DNA of 64,000 nucleotides from Formosimonas limnophila. GTDB taxonomy: Bacteria > Pseudomonadota > Gammaproteobacteria > Burkholderiales > Burkholderiaceae. Positions 34,857-45,499 of the stretch are shown piece after piece (positions within the stretch are counted from its first letter, which is position 1; each line of letters begins with the position of its first letter). Below the pieces are notes generated by a model. The model was not told the origin of the DNA and made no database searches. It saw nothing but the letters and a program-made list of their open reading frames with translations. Location: the NCBI RefSeq assembly GCF_014652675.1, contig NZ_BMZG01000006.1:85306-149305 (forward strand). Reading direction: 5' to 3'. The translations under genes and the position numbers were made by a program.

Positions 34857-35160
34857 AACCAATCAGTCTGCATTGGTGGTGTATGAGGACAGTGCGTATC
34901 CACTGTATCAATTTACCTGCACAGAATACAACTGGACGCAGATGGTTGCAACAAAAGATGCACCGCTCATTCAGCAATGTTCTTGGTGTGGTTGGGTGGA
35001 TGGATTGGTTGTTGTGGTGCAGGGGGTGTTTGCAGCGTTCAATTGTGATGTGCATGACTCGGTCGCTGTGCTCATTACCAACGAACACATCCAAGTCGAT
35101 GATTTCATGCCTTTGTATTGCCCTCATTGCCAAGACACACGTTGGTTTGTCAACCAATGA
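34849..35160 (+). CDS. Small hypothetical protein with two CxxC pairs
   Basis: A 103 aa protein whose ATG overlaps the last codons of aceK, suggesting coupled translation. Two CxxC pairs (QCSWCGW near residue 45, LYCPHCQD near 93) could bind zinc as a split ribbon. Between them lies an amphipathic region with CDVHDSVAVLITNEHIQVDDFMPLYC. The longer frame back to 34717 is inside aceK and rejected. I do not recognise the family; it ends about 40 bp before mltB. Confidence 0.6.
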   Translation: MSKTNQSALVVYEDSAYPLYQFTCTEYNWTQMVATKDAPLIQQCSWCGWVDGLVVVVQGVFAAFNCDVHDSVAVLITNEHIQVDDFMPLYCPHCQDTRWFVNQ

Positions 35161-35201
35161 CGGAATGGCTTGTTAAGAACAAACCAAAATCAGGAGCTTT
35201 T

Positions 35202-36224
35202 ATGACTCAAATATTTAAAAAACTCAGTATTGCAGTGGCTCTCACTGGTGTTTTTGCTGGTGTAGCGCATGCGCAAGACATCAACAACTACGCTGAGCGT
35301 TCGGAGGTCAAAAAATTCGTGCAAATGATGCATGATAAATATGACTACAACCAAGAAGACTTGCTCAAAGCGTTTGGCAATGCTGAAAAACTTGACCGTG
35401 TTTTGGCGCAGCTTGAAAAAGACAGACCGAATCAGAACTTTAAGAAAAACTGGGAAGCGTACCGCAAGCGTTACATCGAGCCGATTCGTATTAAGGCTGG
35501 CGTGGATTTTTGGAACAAAAACGCCGCGACGCTCAGTAAAGCCACTAAGCAATACGGTGTGCCGGAGTACATCATCGTCGGCATCATTGGTGTAGAAACA
35601 ATTTATGGTCAATACATGGGTGAGTCCAATGTTTTTGACGTGCTCACGACGCTTTCGTTCGACTATCCGCGTCGCTCGGACGAGTACAAAAACTTTCTGG
35701 AAGAATACATTGTCCTGACCAAAGAAAACAAAATGCCGCTTCGCTCGGTCAAAGGCTCATACGCGGGTGCGATCGGTATTCCTCAATTCATGCCTGACTC
35801 ATGGCGCGATTATGGTGTCGATTTTGATGGTGATGGCAAAGTTGATTTGCGCAACAGCACGGCGGATGCGATTGGTTCGGTCGCGAACTTTCTCAAGCAA
35901 AAAGGCGGCTGGGTCAATGGCTTGGATGTTGTCTATAACGTCTCGTACTTGAATGACGCGCCGAAAATCAAAGACTTGCTGGCCAAGCCGATTCAACCAT
36001 CGATGACATTAAAGCAAATCAAAGAATATGGCATCGGTTCGGATGATGTCATCAAGCCTGATGTTAAGCTGTCATTGATTGACCTGCCCAATGGTGATAA
36101 AGCCACTTCGTATGTGCTCGGCTCACAAAATTTCTATGCGATTACGCGCTACAACAAAAGTTATATGTATGCCATGAGTGTGTACGATTTGGGCTCGGCA
36201 GTGATGGCTAAGCGTGGTAAGTAA
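35202..36224 (+). CDS. mltB: Lytic murein transglycosylase B
   Basis: Periplasmic enzyme that cleaves peptidoglycan glycan strands to 1,6-anhydro-muropeptides. The 340 aa protein from ATG 35202 (SD AGGAG) has a signal peptide ending AHA; there is no lipobox, so unlike E. coli MltB it is probably soluble. The catalytic Glu is in IIGVETIYGQYMG. SYAGAIGIPQFMPDSWRDYGVDFDGDGKVDL includes an EF-hand-like calcium site. Family resemblance is strong over the full length. Confidence 0.93.
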   Translation: MTQIFKKLSIAVALTGVFAGVAHAQDINNYAERSEVKKFVQMMHDKYDYNQEDLLKAFGNAEKLDRVLAQLEKDRPNQNFKKNWEAYRKRYIEPIRIKAGVDFWNKNAATLSKATKQYGVPEYIIVGIIGVETIYGQYMGESNVFDVLTTLSFDYPRRSDEYKNFLEEYIVLTKENKMPLRSVKGSYAGAIGIPQFMPDSWRDYGVDFDGDGKVDLRNSTADAIGSVANFLKQKGGWVNGLDVVYNVSYLNDAPKIKDLLAKPIQPSMTLKQIKEYGIGSDDVIKPDVKLSLIDLPNGDKATSYVLGSQNFYAITRYNKSYMYAMSVYDLGSAVMAKRGK

Positions 36225-36357
36225 GGCTGTTGGCAGATTTGCATTATTTTGGTGCTTTTGCTGTTTTTTGAGTGATGTCAAAGCGGGCTGTGTTCTTTGT
36301 TTGGATACAAGCACTTACGGTGAAATGTCACAAAAATCAATGTCTGACTTGTCATAA

Positions 36358-36386
36358 GCCCTTGTTTCGACAAGGGTTTTTATTTT
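36358..36386 (+). terminator. Rho-independent terminator upstream of nrdJ
   Basis: CCCTTGT, loop TTCG, ACAAGGG, TTTTTATTTT: a stem with a UUCG tetraloop and T tract. Confidence 0.85.
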
Positions 36387-36469
36387 GCGCTGCAGTAGAA
36401 AGATTCTGTTCGATTCAAGCGCGTGCGCACTTTTTTCGGTATGATGACGGTTATTCAATATTCATCTCA

Positions 36470-36505
36470 GATGACGAAGTGATTTGGTTCGTCATCTTTT
36501 CTCTC
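36470..36505 (+). terminator. Hairpin with T-rich tail just before nrdJ (possible attenuator)
   Basis: GATGACGAA and TTCGTCATC pair over 9 bp with a 9-nt loop; TTTTCTCTCTTTC follows. It lies about 37 bp before the nrdJ GTG, so it could attenuate nrdJ or mark a short RNA. Confidence 0.5.
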
Positions 36506-36541
36506 TTTCAAAATAAAACCCATTCAATCAAGGAGTCCTCT

Positions 36542-39406
36542 GTGAAAATCGACAATATCGCCGCCCTCGCTGAACAAGATATCTGCCGCGAGGTGTTATT
36601 GGAGAAATACGCCAAAGGCGATGAAAAAAACGTCGATGATGTTCGCCGTCGCGTCGCGCGTGCACTGGCGCAGTGTGAGAAACCCGAAGACATTGAAAAA
36701 TTCTCAGATTTGTTTTTTAAGACTTTGGACGGCGGTTTCATCCCCGGTGGTCGGATTAATTCAGCAGCGGGCACTGATTTACGCGCGACATTGATTAATT
36801 GCTTTGTACAGCCTGTCGGTGATTCTGTTTCCGAGGTGGATGCAGATGGCAAGCCTGGCATTTATTCTGCGTTGTTGCAAGCGGCCGAAACCATGCGTCG
36901 TGGCGGTGGTGTTGGCTATAATTTTTCTAAAATTCGTCCTAAAGGGGCGGCGGTTAAAGGCACCAACAGCTTGGCCTCAGGCCCGGTCTCATACATGCGC
37001 GTCTTTGACCGCTCATGCGAAACCGTCGAGTCAGCGGGCGCGCGCCGTGGTGCGCAAATGGGCGTGTTGGATTGCGATCACCCTGATATTGAAGAGTTCA
37101 TCCACGCCAAAGACGAAGGTGATTTGCGCAACTTCAATATCTCGGTGGGTGTGTCTGACGCGTTTATGCAAGCAGTCATGGATGACGCTGAGTGGGAATT
37201 GGTTCACGAAAAAATCCCTGACGCAGCGGCATTCCAAGGATTTTATCAGCGCAATGATGGCAAATGGGTGTATCGCAAGATTCGTGCGAAAGACTTGTGG
37301 CAACAAATCATGGAGTCTACGTACGATCATGCCGAACCAGGCGTGTTGTTCATGAGTAAAATCAACCGCGACAATAATTTGTCGTATATCGAAGACATTG
37401 AGTCAACCAATCCTTGCGGTGAGCAGCCTTTACCTGATTACGGTTGCTGTGATTTGGGCTCGATTAATCTGTGCAAATTTGTGCGCGATCCGTTTGGTTC
37501 GAACCCATGGTTTGACTTCGACGCATTTGCTGCCAATACAGCCTTATCGATTCGCATGCTCGATAACGTGCTGGATTTAACGGTTTGGCCATTACCAGAA
37601 CAGTATCGTGAAGCGCAAAACAAACGCCGCGTTGGTTTGGGTTTCACAGGCTTGGGCGATACACTGATCATGATGAAGCTCAAATATAATTCGCAAGAAG
37701 GCCGCGACATGGCCGCAAAAATCTCTGAAGTCATGCGCAACGCCGCTTATGATGCGTCCGTAGACATCGCGATTGATAAAGGGGCGTTCCCATTGTTTGA
37801 CGCGGACAAGTATTTGGCAGAGCCGCACTGCGCCAGCCGCTTGCCTGAGCACATTAAAGCACGCATTCGTCAGCATGGCATTCGCAATTCACATTTGCTC
37901 TCTATTGCGCCGACGGGCACGATTTCGTTGGCTTTTGCCGACAATGCGTCAAACGGTATTGAGCCACCATTTAGCTGGTTCTACACCCGCAAAAAGCGCA
38001 TGCAAGATGGTTCAAAGCAAGAGTATCAAGTCGAAGATCATGCTTATCGCCTCTACCGCTTGATGGGTGGCGATGTGAAGAAGTTGCCTGACTACTTTGT
38101 TTCCGCGCTGGATATGAGCGCAGAAGATCACATGCTCATGTGTACCGCTGTCGGACCTTTTGTTGATACAGCGATTTCTAAAACTGTGAATGTGCCCGTT
38201 GATTACCCATTCGCTGAGTTTGAAAATCTATACATGGCGGCTTGGAAAGCGGGCTTGAAAGGTATCACGACGTATCGCCCTAACAGCGTTCTTGGTTCGG
38301 TTTTGTCTGTTGAACCATCCAAAGAAACGCCGCAAGATTTATCCGGCACATTCATCGGTTTAGAAAACGACACAGAGCGTCGCATCAGCTTGCAGTCTGC
38401 ACCAACTCCTGCCTTGGCCAGTTTGAAATACCCACATCGCCCTAAAGCGCGCGGTGGTAATCCATCGTGGACCTACATGGTAGAACACAGCGAGGGTGGC
38501 TTTGCGGTGTTCGTCGGTCATTTGGATAGCGAATCACAGCCATTTGAATGTTGGGTCAATGGTAATCACCCGCGTGGTTTGGGCGCGGTGGCGAAAACAC
38601 TGTCGATGGACATGCGTTGCCAAGACAAGGCATGGTTGGCCATGAAGCTGGATTCGTTGGCGCGCACGTTTGGTGACCATGATTATTCGGTAGAGCTTGG
38701 CGAGGATGAAGAAGCCAAAGCCAGCTCGGCATCGGCGATTTTGGCGAAAGTCTTGCGTCACCGTATTGCGCAAATCACCACGGTTGATACGGGTGACGTT
38801 GTTGAAACGACACCTGTGCTTGATGCCATGTTTGCCCGCAAAGAGCCAAAATCAGGCACCGATGGTACGATTAGCTGGTCTGTGGATGTCAATAATCCAC
38901 AAACGGGGGATGACTTTGTGCTGTTCCTCAAAGAATTGGTGTTGCCAAATGGCGCGCGCCGCCCATACTCTATGTGGATGGCAGGCACGTATCCGCGAGA
39001 GTTAGATGGCCTATGCAAAATGCTCTCGCATGACATGCGTGTGATTGACCCTGCTTGGATTGGCATGAAGTTGCGTAAGTTGCTTAATTATGCTGAAGCG
39101 CAAGGTGATTTTTTTGCTCGCGTGCCTGGCACGGAAAAATCACAAAGCTGGCCATCGACTGTTGCTTACATGGCGCGCCTTGTGATTCATCGTTACGCCA
39201 TGCTGGGCATTTTAACGGATGAGGGCTTCCCCGTTGAAAACATGGGCGTCATGATGCCAGAGCAAGGTGATTTGTTTGCTGAGCCCGTACAAAAAGTCGC
39301 GCCGATTGCTGGCAAACCTTGTCCTGAGTGCGGCAACCACGCCGTGATTAAGAAAGATGGCTGTGAGTTTTGTACGGCTTGTGGTCACGTGGGTGCTTGT
39401 GGTTGA
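36542..39406 (+). CDS. nrdJ: Adenosylcobalamin-dependent ribonucleotide reductase (class II)
   Basis: Makes deoxyribonucleotides using a coenzyme-B12-derived radical, independent of oxygen. The 954 aa protein starts at GTG 36542 with AAGGAG just upstream; the frame continues to 36272 without support. Markers include [24 protein letters not shown] with active-site Cys, the phosphate-binding [15 protein letters not shown], and a substrate-binding [19 protein letters not shown]. Two C-terminal TSCPD-type repeats and a zinc ribbon [22 protein letters not shown] follow. It implies the cell makes or imports B12. A strong terminator ends the gene. Confidence 0.95.
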   Translation: MKIDNIAALAEQDICREVLLEKYAKGDEKNVDDVRRRVARALAQCEKPEDIEKFSDLFFKTLDGGFIPGGRINSAAGTDLRATLINCFVQPVGDSVSEVDADGKPGIYSALLQAAETMRRGGGVGYNFSKIRPKGAAVKGTNSLASGPVSYMRVFDRSCETVESAGARRGAQMGVLDCDHPDIEEFIHAKDEGDLRNFNISVGVSDAFMQAVMDDAEWELVHEKIPDAAAFQGFYQRNDGKWVYRKIRAKDLWQQIMESTYDHAEPGVLFMSKINRDNNLSYIEDIESTNPCGEQPLPDYGCCDLGSINLCKFVRDPFGSNPWFDFDAFAANTALSIRMLDNVLDLTVWPLPEQYREAQNKRRVGLGFTGLGDTLIMMKLKYNSQEGRDMAAKISEVMRNAAYDASVDIAIDKGAFPLFDADKYLAEPHCASRLPEHIKARIRQHGIRNSHLLSIAPTGTISLAFADNASNGIEPPFSWFYTRKKRMQDGSKQEYQVEDHAYRLYRLMGGDVKKLPDYFVSALDMSAEDHMLMCTAVGPFVDTAISKTVNVPVDYPFAEFENLYMAAWKAGLKGITTYRPNSVLGSVLSVEPSKETPQDLSGTFIGLENDTERRISLQSAPTPALASLKYPHRPKARGGNPSWTYMVEHSEGGFAVFVGHLDSESQPFECWVNGNHPRGLGAVAKTLSMDMRCQDKAWLAMKLDSLARTFGDHDYSVELGEDEEAKASSASAILAKVLRHRIAQITTVDTGDVVETTPVLDAMFARKEPKSGTDGTISWSVDVNNPQTGDDFVLFLKELVLPNGARRPYSMWMAGTYPRELDGLCKMLSHDMRVIDPAWIGMKLRKLLNYAEAQGDFFARVPGTEKSQSWPSTVAYMARLVIHRYAMLGILTDEGFPVENMGVMMPEQGDLFAEPVQKVAPIAGKPCPECGNHAVIKKDGCEFCTACGHVGACG

Positions 39407-39421
39407 TTGAATAATTGATGT

Positions 39422-39455
39422 AAAAAACCGCGACCTTCATGGTCGCGGTTTTTTT
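39422..39455 (+). terminator. Terminator after nrdJ
   Basis: AAAAAACCGCGACC, loop TTCAT, GGTCGCGGTTTTTTT: a 14-bp stem with T tract. It also suits the converging mnmE. Confidence 0.9.
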
Positions 39456-39507
39456 GCTTTGATTCAATGGCTTCTTTATATGGCTATCAAAAGCAAGGCG
39501 GCTGGAT

Positions 39508-40893
39508 TTATTTGCCGATGCAAAAACTTGAAAAAATCACACCCAGCAAATCGTCAGAAGTGAATGCTCCTGTGATGAGGTTCAGCGATTCTTGAGCGAG
39601 GCGTAATTCTTCTGCAAATAAGTCCAATGCGTCCGCCTGCGTGAGCGCGTGTGCGTAGGCCGCTTGCAAATGTTCATCAGCAGTACGCAGCGCATCGAGG
39701 TGGCGCTCACGGGCGATGAATGTATCTGTCTGCGTTTTTTCGAAGCCAACAATTTGTAATAAACGCTCTCGCAGCGCGGCCAAACCGTCTCCGGTTTTGG
39801 CGCTGATGGACAGGTGATTGTCGTCGTGGTTTAGTAACTGTTGCTGAGTCGTATTCATCAAATCAACTTTGTTAAACAACGTGAGCACAGGCGTATCCTT
39901 GGGTAATTGCTTTTGTATGGAGAGCAGCATTTGAGTAGTATCTGTCATTTGACTGGCATCTTGCAAATGCAGAACCACATCAGCTTTACTGATTGCCGCC
40001 CAAGTTCTCTCAATACCCATTTGTTCAACAATGTCGTCCGTTTCCCGCAGGCCTGCTGTGTCGATGATGTTCAGCGGTACGCCGTCAATCTGAATCGCTT
40101 GTGTTACGGTGTCGCGAGTGGTGCCAGCGATGGCGGTGACGATGGCTATGTCTTGACCCGCCAAAGCGTTGAGTAGTGAGGATTTGCCGACATTTGGCTG
40201 ACCGACCAGTACCACGTTGATGCCGTCACGTAACAGCGCACCTTGTTTGGCTGTCGCTAGAACTGTGGCTAACTGGCTTTGTATGCGTTCGAGCTGGCCG
40301 AAAGCATCGGCTTTTTCAAGAAAATTAATCTCCTCTTCGGGAAAATCCAGCGTCGCTTCCACCAACATACGCAAATGCACGACTTGCTGCACCAGTGTGT
40401 GGATTTTGGTGGAAAATTCGCCAGAGAGTGATTTGACTGCACTCTTCGCAGCCGCTTCAGTGGCCGCTTCAATCAAGTCAGAGACAGCTTCAGCTTGCGC
40501 CAAGTCCATCTTATCATTGAGAAATGCTCGCTCAGTAAACTCTCCTGCTTGCGCCATGCGGACATTGAAGCGGGCGCCCACTTGAAGGCAGCGGCGCAGC
40601 AAAAGCTGCATGACCACAGGGCCGCCGTGTCCTTGGAGTTCAAGCACATGCTCGCCTGTGTACGAGTGCGGGGCATTAAAATAAATGGCAATGCCATGAT
40701 CAATCGGGTTGCCCTCATCACTTATGAATGCACCATAAGTCGCTTGACGTGGTATGAGCGAGTGGCCACAAATTTGAGTCATCAGTGTGCCGATGGCGGA
40801 AATGTCGCCAGAAATACGCACAATGCCGACCCCGCCCCGCCCTGCTGCTGTTGCTATGGCTACGATGGTGTCACGTGAAAGGGTGGCTGTCAT
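39508..40893 (-). CDS. mnmE: tRNA modification GTPase MnmE
   Basis: GTPase that with MnmG modifies wobble uridine 34 of tRNAs. The 461 aa protein from ATG 40893 ([16 protein letters not shown]) has the N-terminal tetrahydrofolate-binding domain and a helical domain. The inserted G domain has [14 protein letters not shown] (G1), [10 protein letters not shown] (G3) and LFNKVDL (G4). The C-terminal CIGK holds the catalytic Cys. The frame continues upstream to 41079, but the extension ([13 protein letters not shown]) is unlike MnmE. Divergent from glmU. Confidence 0.95.
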   Translation of the reverse strand: MTATLSRDTIVAIATAAGRGGVGIVRISGDISAIGTLMTQICGHSLIPRQATYGAFISDEGNPIDHGIAIYFNAPHSYTGEHVLELQGHGGPVVMQLLLRRCLQVGARFNVRMAQAGEFTERAFLNDKMDLAQAEAVSDLIEAATEAAAKSAVKSLSGEFSTKIHTLVQQVVHLRMLVEATLDFPEEEINFLEKADAFGQLERIQSQLATVLATAKQGALLRDGINVVLVGQPNVGKSSLLNALAGQDIAIVTAIAGTTRDTVTQAIQIDGVPLNIIDTAGLRETDDIVEQMGIERTWAAISKADVVLHLQDASQMTDTTQMLLSIQKQLPKDTPVLTLFNKVDLMNTTQQQLLNHDDNHLSISAKTGDGLAALRERLLQIVGFEKTQTDTFIARERHLDALRTADEHLQAAYAHALTQADALDLFAEELRLAQESLNLITGAFTSDDLLGVIFSSFCIGK

Positions 40894-41138
40894 AGTGAAT
40901 GTCTTGTCAGGATTAAAGCCGTTATAATACACCTGATTGCGTTTTGCCTTGGATACGTGACGAGCTTGGGGGGCGGTGATGCAAAAAAATGTTGTTGAAA
41001 CAGCCTGTTTCACCAATTCAGACAGGAAATCATCGATTTCGGTTGTTTTATGGTGCATAAGTGTGCTATCCTCGTACAATTTTTTGCGTAATATTACTTA
41101 ATTATTATGGGTTATTTACTGTTTACTTGGATAGTCTT

Positions 41139-42503
41139 ATGTTGAATGTGGTTGTACTGGCTGCGGGCAAAGGCACGCGAATGCGCTCAAAATTGCCGAA
41201 GGTGTTGCATTCGCTGGCTGGTAAGCCTTTGTTGCATCATGTTTTGGATGCTGCGCGTGCATTGGAAGCGTCAAAGCTCTGTATCGTTGTGGGGCATGAG
41301 TCGGCACAAGTTCGTGTCTCTGCACAAGCTCAGGATGTTGTGTTCGTTGAGCAAACGCCGCAGTTGGGCACGGGGCACGCCTTGCAACTGGCTGCACCAT
41401 TTTTGGATGATGCGTATCCGACATTGGTGTTGTATGGTGACGTGCCATTAACCCGTGTAGAAACGTTGCGTGCGCTGGTGGAACTGGCCAAAGGCGGTGG
41501 TATGGGTTTGTTGACTGTGAATTTGGCTGATCCGACAGGGTATGGCCGAATCGTTCGAGATGACGCTGGGCGTGTTTTGAAAAACGTCGAGCACAAAGAT
41601 GCCTCGGATGAAGAGCGACGGATACAAGAGGTCAACACTGGTGTGCTGGTGGCTTCGACAATCGCACTCAAACAGTGGTTGGCTAAGTTGTCAAACAACA
41701 ATGCCCAAGGCGAATATTACCTGACGGATGTCATTGGCATGGCTGTCGCTGATGGTGTGCAGGTCAACACGTCGCAGCCCACATATGAGTGGGAAACCTT
41801 GGGTGTGAATAGCAAAGCCCAGCTGGCGCAATTAGAGGGCATTGTGCGTTACACCACATCGCAGGCGTTGCTTGAGTCTGGTGTGACGCTGGCCGATCCG
41901 ATGCGGATTGATGTGCGCGGTGAGTTACAGTGCGGTATGGATGTCAGTATTGATGTGGGCTGTGTGTTTGAAGGCTTGGTGGTGTTGGGTGACGATGTGC
42001 GCATTGCGCCGTACTGTGTCATAAAAAACAGTACGATTGCTGCGGGTACTCAGGTCGCTGCGTTTTCGTACATTGATGGCGCGACGGTGGGTGAGTCGGC
42101 AAAAATTGGCCCGTTTGCTCGTTTGCGCCCAGAGGCAGTTTTAGCCAGCGATACCCACATTGGTAATTTTGTTGAAATCAAAAAATCCACCGTTGGGCGT
42201 GGTTCAAAGGTGAATCACTTATCCTATGTGGGTGATGCAAAGGTGGGTGCGGGTGTCAATATCGGCGCAGGTGTTATTACTTGTAATTACGATGGTGTCA
42301 ACAAATTCGAAACAGTGATTGGTGACGGGGCTTTTATTGGCTCGGACACGCAACTTGTGGCCCCCATCACGATTGGCGCTAATGCGACAATTGGTGCGGG
42401 CTCAACCATTACCAAGGATGCCGCAGACAATGCGCTGACCCTTTCGAGGGCGAAGCAAGTGACCTTGGCTGAATGGCGTCGTCCAGTTAAAATAACCAAG
42501 TAA
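41139..42503 (+). CDS. glmU: Bifunctional GlcN-1-P acetyltransferase / GlcNAc-1-P uridyltransferase
   Basis: Makes UDP-N-acetylglucosamine for peptidoglycan and lipopolysaccharide. The 454 aa protein from ATG 41139 has the N-terminal uridyltransferase domain ([20 protein letters not shown], then LYGDVPL and YDLV-type NTG). A C-terminal left-handed beta-helix of hexapeptide repeats carries the acetyltransferase, with NFVEIKKS and the catalytic His region in [28 protein letters not shown] is typical. The upstream extension to 41061 is not supported. glmS lies 3 kb downstream with a two-component pair in between. Confidence 0.96.
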   Translation: MLNVVVLAAGKGTRMRSKLPKVLHSLAGKPLLHHVLDAARALEASKLCIVVGHESAQVRVSAQAQDVVFVEQTPQLGTGHALQLAAPFLDDAYPTLVLYGDVPLTRVETLRALVELAKGGGMGLLTVNLADPTGYGRIVRDDAGRVLKNVEHKDASDEERRIQEVNTGVLVASTIALKQWLAKLSNNNAQGEYYLTDVIGMAVADGVQVNTSQPTYEWETLGVNSKAQLAQLEGIVRYTTSQALLESGVTLADPMRIDVRGELQCGMDVSIDVGCVFEGLVVLGDDVRIAPYCVIKNSTIAAGTQVAAFSYIDGATVGESAKIGPFARLRPEAVLASDTHIGNFVEIKKSTVGRGSKVNHLSYVGDAKVGAGVNIGAGVITCNYDGVNKFETVIGDGAFIGSDTQLVAPITIGANATIGAGSTITKDAADNALTLSRAKQVTLAEWRRPVKITK

Positions 42504-42550
42504 ATGCATGACTTTGCTTGGTACAAGAAGCATGTTTGTTTTTGAAAAAT

Positions 42551-42570
42551 AGGTGCAAGCACCTGCTTTT
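42551..42570 (+). terminator. Weak terminator after glmU
   Basis: AGGTG, loop CAAG, CACCT, then GCTTTT. The stem is only 5 bp, so termination is probably inefficient. Confidence 0.4.
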
Positions 42571-42716
42571 CGACTAGTCAAGTAAGGCACTATAAATGAT
42601 ACAGTGCTTGCCAAAATAAGAACCTTTACTGCGCATCTACCTTTCTTGATGCAACAGAAGGCAAGGGATTTAAGGTACTTTCATGGAGGCATTGCCTCAG
42701 TTCTAAAGGAAATAAA

Positions 42717-43415
42717 ATGAGCGAGAAAATTTTAATTGTTGATGATCATGGCTTAGTGCGTTCGGGTTTGAAGCCGATATTGCAGGCGGTTCTCAGCCAA
42801 AACTACATAATTTTAGAGGCAGAAACATTGGTGGAGACGTTGGACATCATTCGTGCACATAATGATATTGACTTGGTGTTACTTGATTTGACATTGCCTG
42901 ATGCTCATGGATTGTCGGCTCTTGAAACGGTGCGTGCGCAGTTCCCAAGTGTGCCTGTTGCGGTGTTGTCTGGCCAAGAGGACTTGCATCTGATTCAGTC
43001 AGCGTATCGCCACAATATCTCAGGATTTGTGGTTAAAAACGTGCGTGCCGAGGTTTTGGTCTCTGCCGTACGCCTGATTCTCTCTGGTGGTGTTTATGTG
43101 CCGCCTGAGTTACTGACTGCAGCGATGACTGGCGGTAGCGAACGTAAGCGCTCACGCGCCGATCGTGGTGCTATCAACAGTGGTTCACAACTGACACCGC
43201 GTCAGCAAGAGGTCTTGTATCTCATCACCAAGGGGTGTTCAAACCAAGAAATCAGTGACTCGGTGGGTGCGACGATTGGTACAGTTAAGAGTCATGTGGT
43301 GGGTATTTTGCGTGCGTTGGGCGTGCATTCTCGTACACAGGCGATTAGCTTGGTGCACGACAATCCAGATTTATTGGGGCAATATAAGCCTCAAGTGGGA
43401 CGTCCCACCGAGTAA
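42717..43415 (+). CDS. NarL-family response regulator
   Basis: DNA-binding response regulator of 232 aa. The receiver domain is at about 1-120, with the acidic pair in IVDDHG, the phosphoryl-acceptor Asp in LVLLDLTLPDAHG and the conserved Lys in FVVKNVRAE. A LuxR/NarL helix-turn-helix lies at about 155-215 (LTPRQQEVLYLITKGCSNQEI, then IGTVKSHVVGILRALGV). Its likely partner is the hybrid kinase 200 bp downstream. SD AAAGGAA precedes the ATG, just after a small palindrome GAGGCATTGCCTC. The regulated genes are unknown. Confidence 0.92.
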   Translation: MSEKILIVDDHGLVRSGLKPILQAVLSQNYIILEAETLVETLDIIRAHNDIDLVLLDLTLPDAHGLSALETVRAQFPSVPVAVLSGQEDLHLIQSAYRHNISGFVVKNVRAEVLVSAVRLILSGGVYVPPELLTAAMTGGSERKRSRADRGAINSGSQLTPRQQEVLYLITKGCSNQEISDSVGATIGTVKSHVVGILRALGVHSRTQAISLVHDNPDLLGQYKPQVGRPTE

Positions 43416-43615
43416 TCGGATTTATGTCATGGCCGATGTTGCGCCATGAAACTCTGGCGCAGTCGCTCATTGGTAAGTTTGATGGGGGCTGCGCGTTTTT
43501 ATTGGTGTTGTATTGTACCGCCACTCAGAATCAATTTTTTCACTGGTCGCATGATTGAAATTCGAGTTTTTATGGGTTTTCACCATTATTCTATCAAGCC
43601 AAAGGATGGTTTGTG

Positions 43616-45412
43616 ATGTCTCTACAGTCTCTTGCTTGGCGATTGTTTTTACCCCCCAAAGACCGCATTCATTATGATGCACAGTCGCGTATGCTGCAGC
43701 AGAACTCACCACTTTTTTTGCTGATTAATTTCCTGTGTTACTGCTTTTGTGTTTTGATTTTTTGGAGAAGTTTAAACTTCGCGACACATTTGTTTCTGGG
43801 TGTGGTTCTGCTTTTGATTACAGTGGTGACGTTGTATGTGATTAAGCGGGTTGTGACGCAGAGTGTTCTTGTTCCTCCATATGGCTTTTGGCAATTGTTT
43901 TCGATTGGTTGGATGACGGTGCTGTGGTGGAATGTTTATGGGGCTTTATTAATAGCAACAGTTGATGAGCGTGTGGTTCAACAATTTTTTTTGATTCTGT
44001 GCATGGTTTGTTTGGCGGGTATTGCTCTGGTTGGTTCTTTTGGGCGGGCCTATGCCACGTATTTACTAATAACCGCGATACACATACTTCTTTCTTTATG
44101 GACGTGGGGTACAGATGCGTCGATGCTTCTTGTTGAGCAGTTTCTTATTGGATTGTTAGCGCAGTTGTTCTTTTTGAGAATATTTAATGACACAATAATT
44201 CGGTTACTGCATGTTCGCCATGAAAATAGTGAATTGGTTCAGGCATTGCAACAAAAAAACACGGCTTTAGAACAAGCAAATTTATCACAATCTCGGTACT
44301 TGTCGGCAGCCAGCCATGATTTGCGTCAACCGCTGCACGCTTTAGCACTTTTGACCAACGATGCTCAGCGCAAAAACCAAGTACCAGAAGTGGGCGAAAC
44401 TTTAAAAAAGATTGAGTTGGCGATTGACTCATTGAGTCAATCATTTAATGCCATGCTGAACCTCTCGCGGTTGGATGCGGGTGTGGTCAAACCCCAGTTT
44501 TCTCGCTTTCCGATTCAGCGGCTGTTTCATAGATTGCACATTGAGTATGAGGAAGTGGCTGCCAGCAAAGGTCTGTCTTTGACAATCGTGCCGTCGAAAG
44601 TGTGGGTTCTGTCTGATGAAGGGATGCTGTACAGTATTTTGAGTAATTTCGTCAGTAATGCTCTGCGTTATACAGATACGGGTGGCGTTGCTTTGGGTGT
44701 TCGTCATGCGGGCGAAGACAGTGCGCGTTTGATGGTTTATGACACAGGCAGTGGCGTGCCCACCGAAAAAGCACGCCAAATATTTCAGGAGTATTTGCGG
44801 TTAGAAAATGCACAACAGCGTGTTCAAGGCGGTGTTGGGTTGGGTTTGGCAATCTCTGAACGTATGGCGCGCTTGCTGGGGGCGACCTTGTTGGTGCAGT
44901 CTGTGGTGAATCAAGGCAGTAGTTTTGGGTTGGTTGTCTCAAAAGTGCCCGCACAAGAGCAAATCACTGAAACCACGGTACAGCATGCGGCTGCTGAAGA
45001 GGCTTTGACTGGTTTGCGTGTAGCAATCATCGATGACGATGAAACAGTCTTAATGAGTTTGGAAGAGTTATTAGAAAGCTGGGGCATGGATGTGACTGTG
45101 GTGTTGTCGGTAGAAATGCTCAAAGAGGCCATTGTTGATGAGGGTGCTTTTGATTTAGTGATTGCTGACTATCATTTGAGTGTTCCAGAAGAAACGGGAT
45201 TGGATGTGTTGTCAGCCGCACGTGAAATGCTTGGCATGAATCAGGCGATTTGCATGTTGCTCACGGGTGACACCAGTACGGAATTGGCCACTCAAGCGCA
45301 TAGTATGGATGTGATCGTTTGGTACAAACCATTGCGGCCTGCTCGTTTGCGTGCTTATTTAAATACTTTATGGAGTAAATTCCACGCAGCCACCGTGTCC
45401 GCTTCGGAGTGA
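43616..45412 (+). CDS. Membrane hybrid histidine kinase
   Basis: Sensor kinase of 598 aa with a C-terminal receiver. The N-terminal third holds about five membrane helices with little periplasmic sequence, so the signal is probably sensed in or at the membrane. The H-box is in LSAASHDLRQPLHALALL, the N-box in LSNFVSNALRYTDTGG, and G-boxes in DTGSGVP and GVGLGLAISERMA. The receiver (RVAIIDDDETVLMSLEELL, Asp in LVIADYHLS, Lys in WYKPLRP) is complete. ATG 43616 follows GTG 43613. It probably phosphorylates the upstream NarL-type regulator; the signal is unknown. Confidence 0.92.
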   Translation: MSLQSLAWRLFLPPKDRIHYDAQSRMLQQNSPLFLLINFLCYCFCVLIFWRSLNFATHLFLGVVLLLITVVTLYVIKRVVTQSVLVPPYGFWQLFSIGWMTVLWWNVYGALLIATVDERVVQQFFLILCMVCLAGIALVGSFGRAYATYLLITAIHILLSLWTWGTDASMLLVEQFLIGLLAQLFFLRIFNDTIIRLLHVRHENSELVQALQQKNTALEQANLSQSRYLSAASHDLRQPLHALALLTNDAQRKNQVPEVGETLKKIELAIDSLSQSFNAMLNLSRLDAGVVKPQFSRFPIQRLFHRLHIEYEEVAASKGLSLTIVPSKVWVLSDEGMLYSILSNFVSNALRYTDTGGVALGVRHAGEDSARLMVYDTGSGVPTEKARQIFQEYLRLENAQQRVQGGVGLGLAISERMARLLGATLLVQSVVNQGSSFGLVVSKVPAQEQITETTVQHAAAEEALTGLRVAIIDDDETVLMSLEELLESWGMDVTVVLSVEMLKEAIVDEGAFDLVIADYHLSVPEETGLDVLSAAREMLGMNQAICMLLTGDTSTELATQAHSMDVIVWYKPLRPARLRAYLNTLWSKFHAATVSASE

Positions 45413-45499
45413 TTCGCGCTATAATTATGCTTATTCTTCCCGTTTTTTTCACGAGGACAACGGCTTGTTTGACCCTCATGATTTCTTTAAGGACTTCCC

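Larger units (their letters stand above)
36225..36541. other. Leader region of nrdJ with two hairpins
   Basis: This 317 bp gap has no supported gene. It contains a terminator at 36358-36386 that probably ends mltB. A second hairpin (GATGACGAA ... TTCGTCATC, then TTTTCTCTC) lies at about 36470-36505, close before nrdJ. I looked for a cobalamin box and an NrdR box and found neither clearly. Confidence 0.6.

Noticed and set aside
36225-36541. Cobalamin riboswitch before nrdJ
   Set aside because: No B12-box-like sequence (GCCACTG context) was found; only simple hairpins.
36272-36541. N-terminal extension of NrdJ in the same frame
   Set aside because: It covers the hairpins and is unlike the family; GTG 36542 has AAGGAG and starts the conserved sequence.
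40894-41079. N-terminal extension of MnmE
   Set aside because: It has no homology-like features; ATG 40893 begins the typical MnmE sequence.
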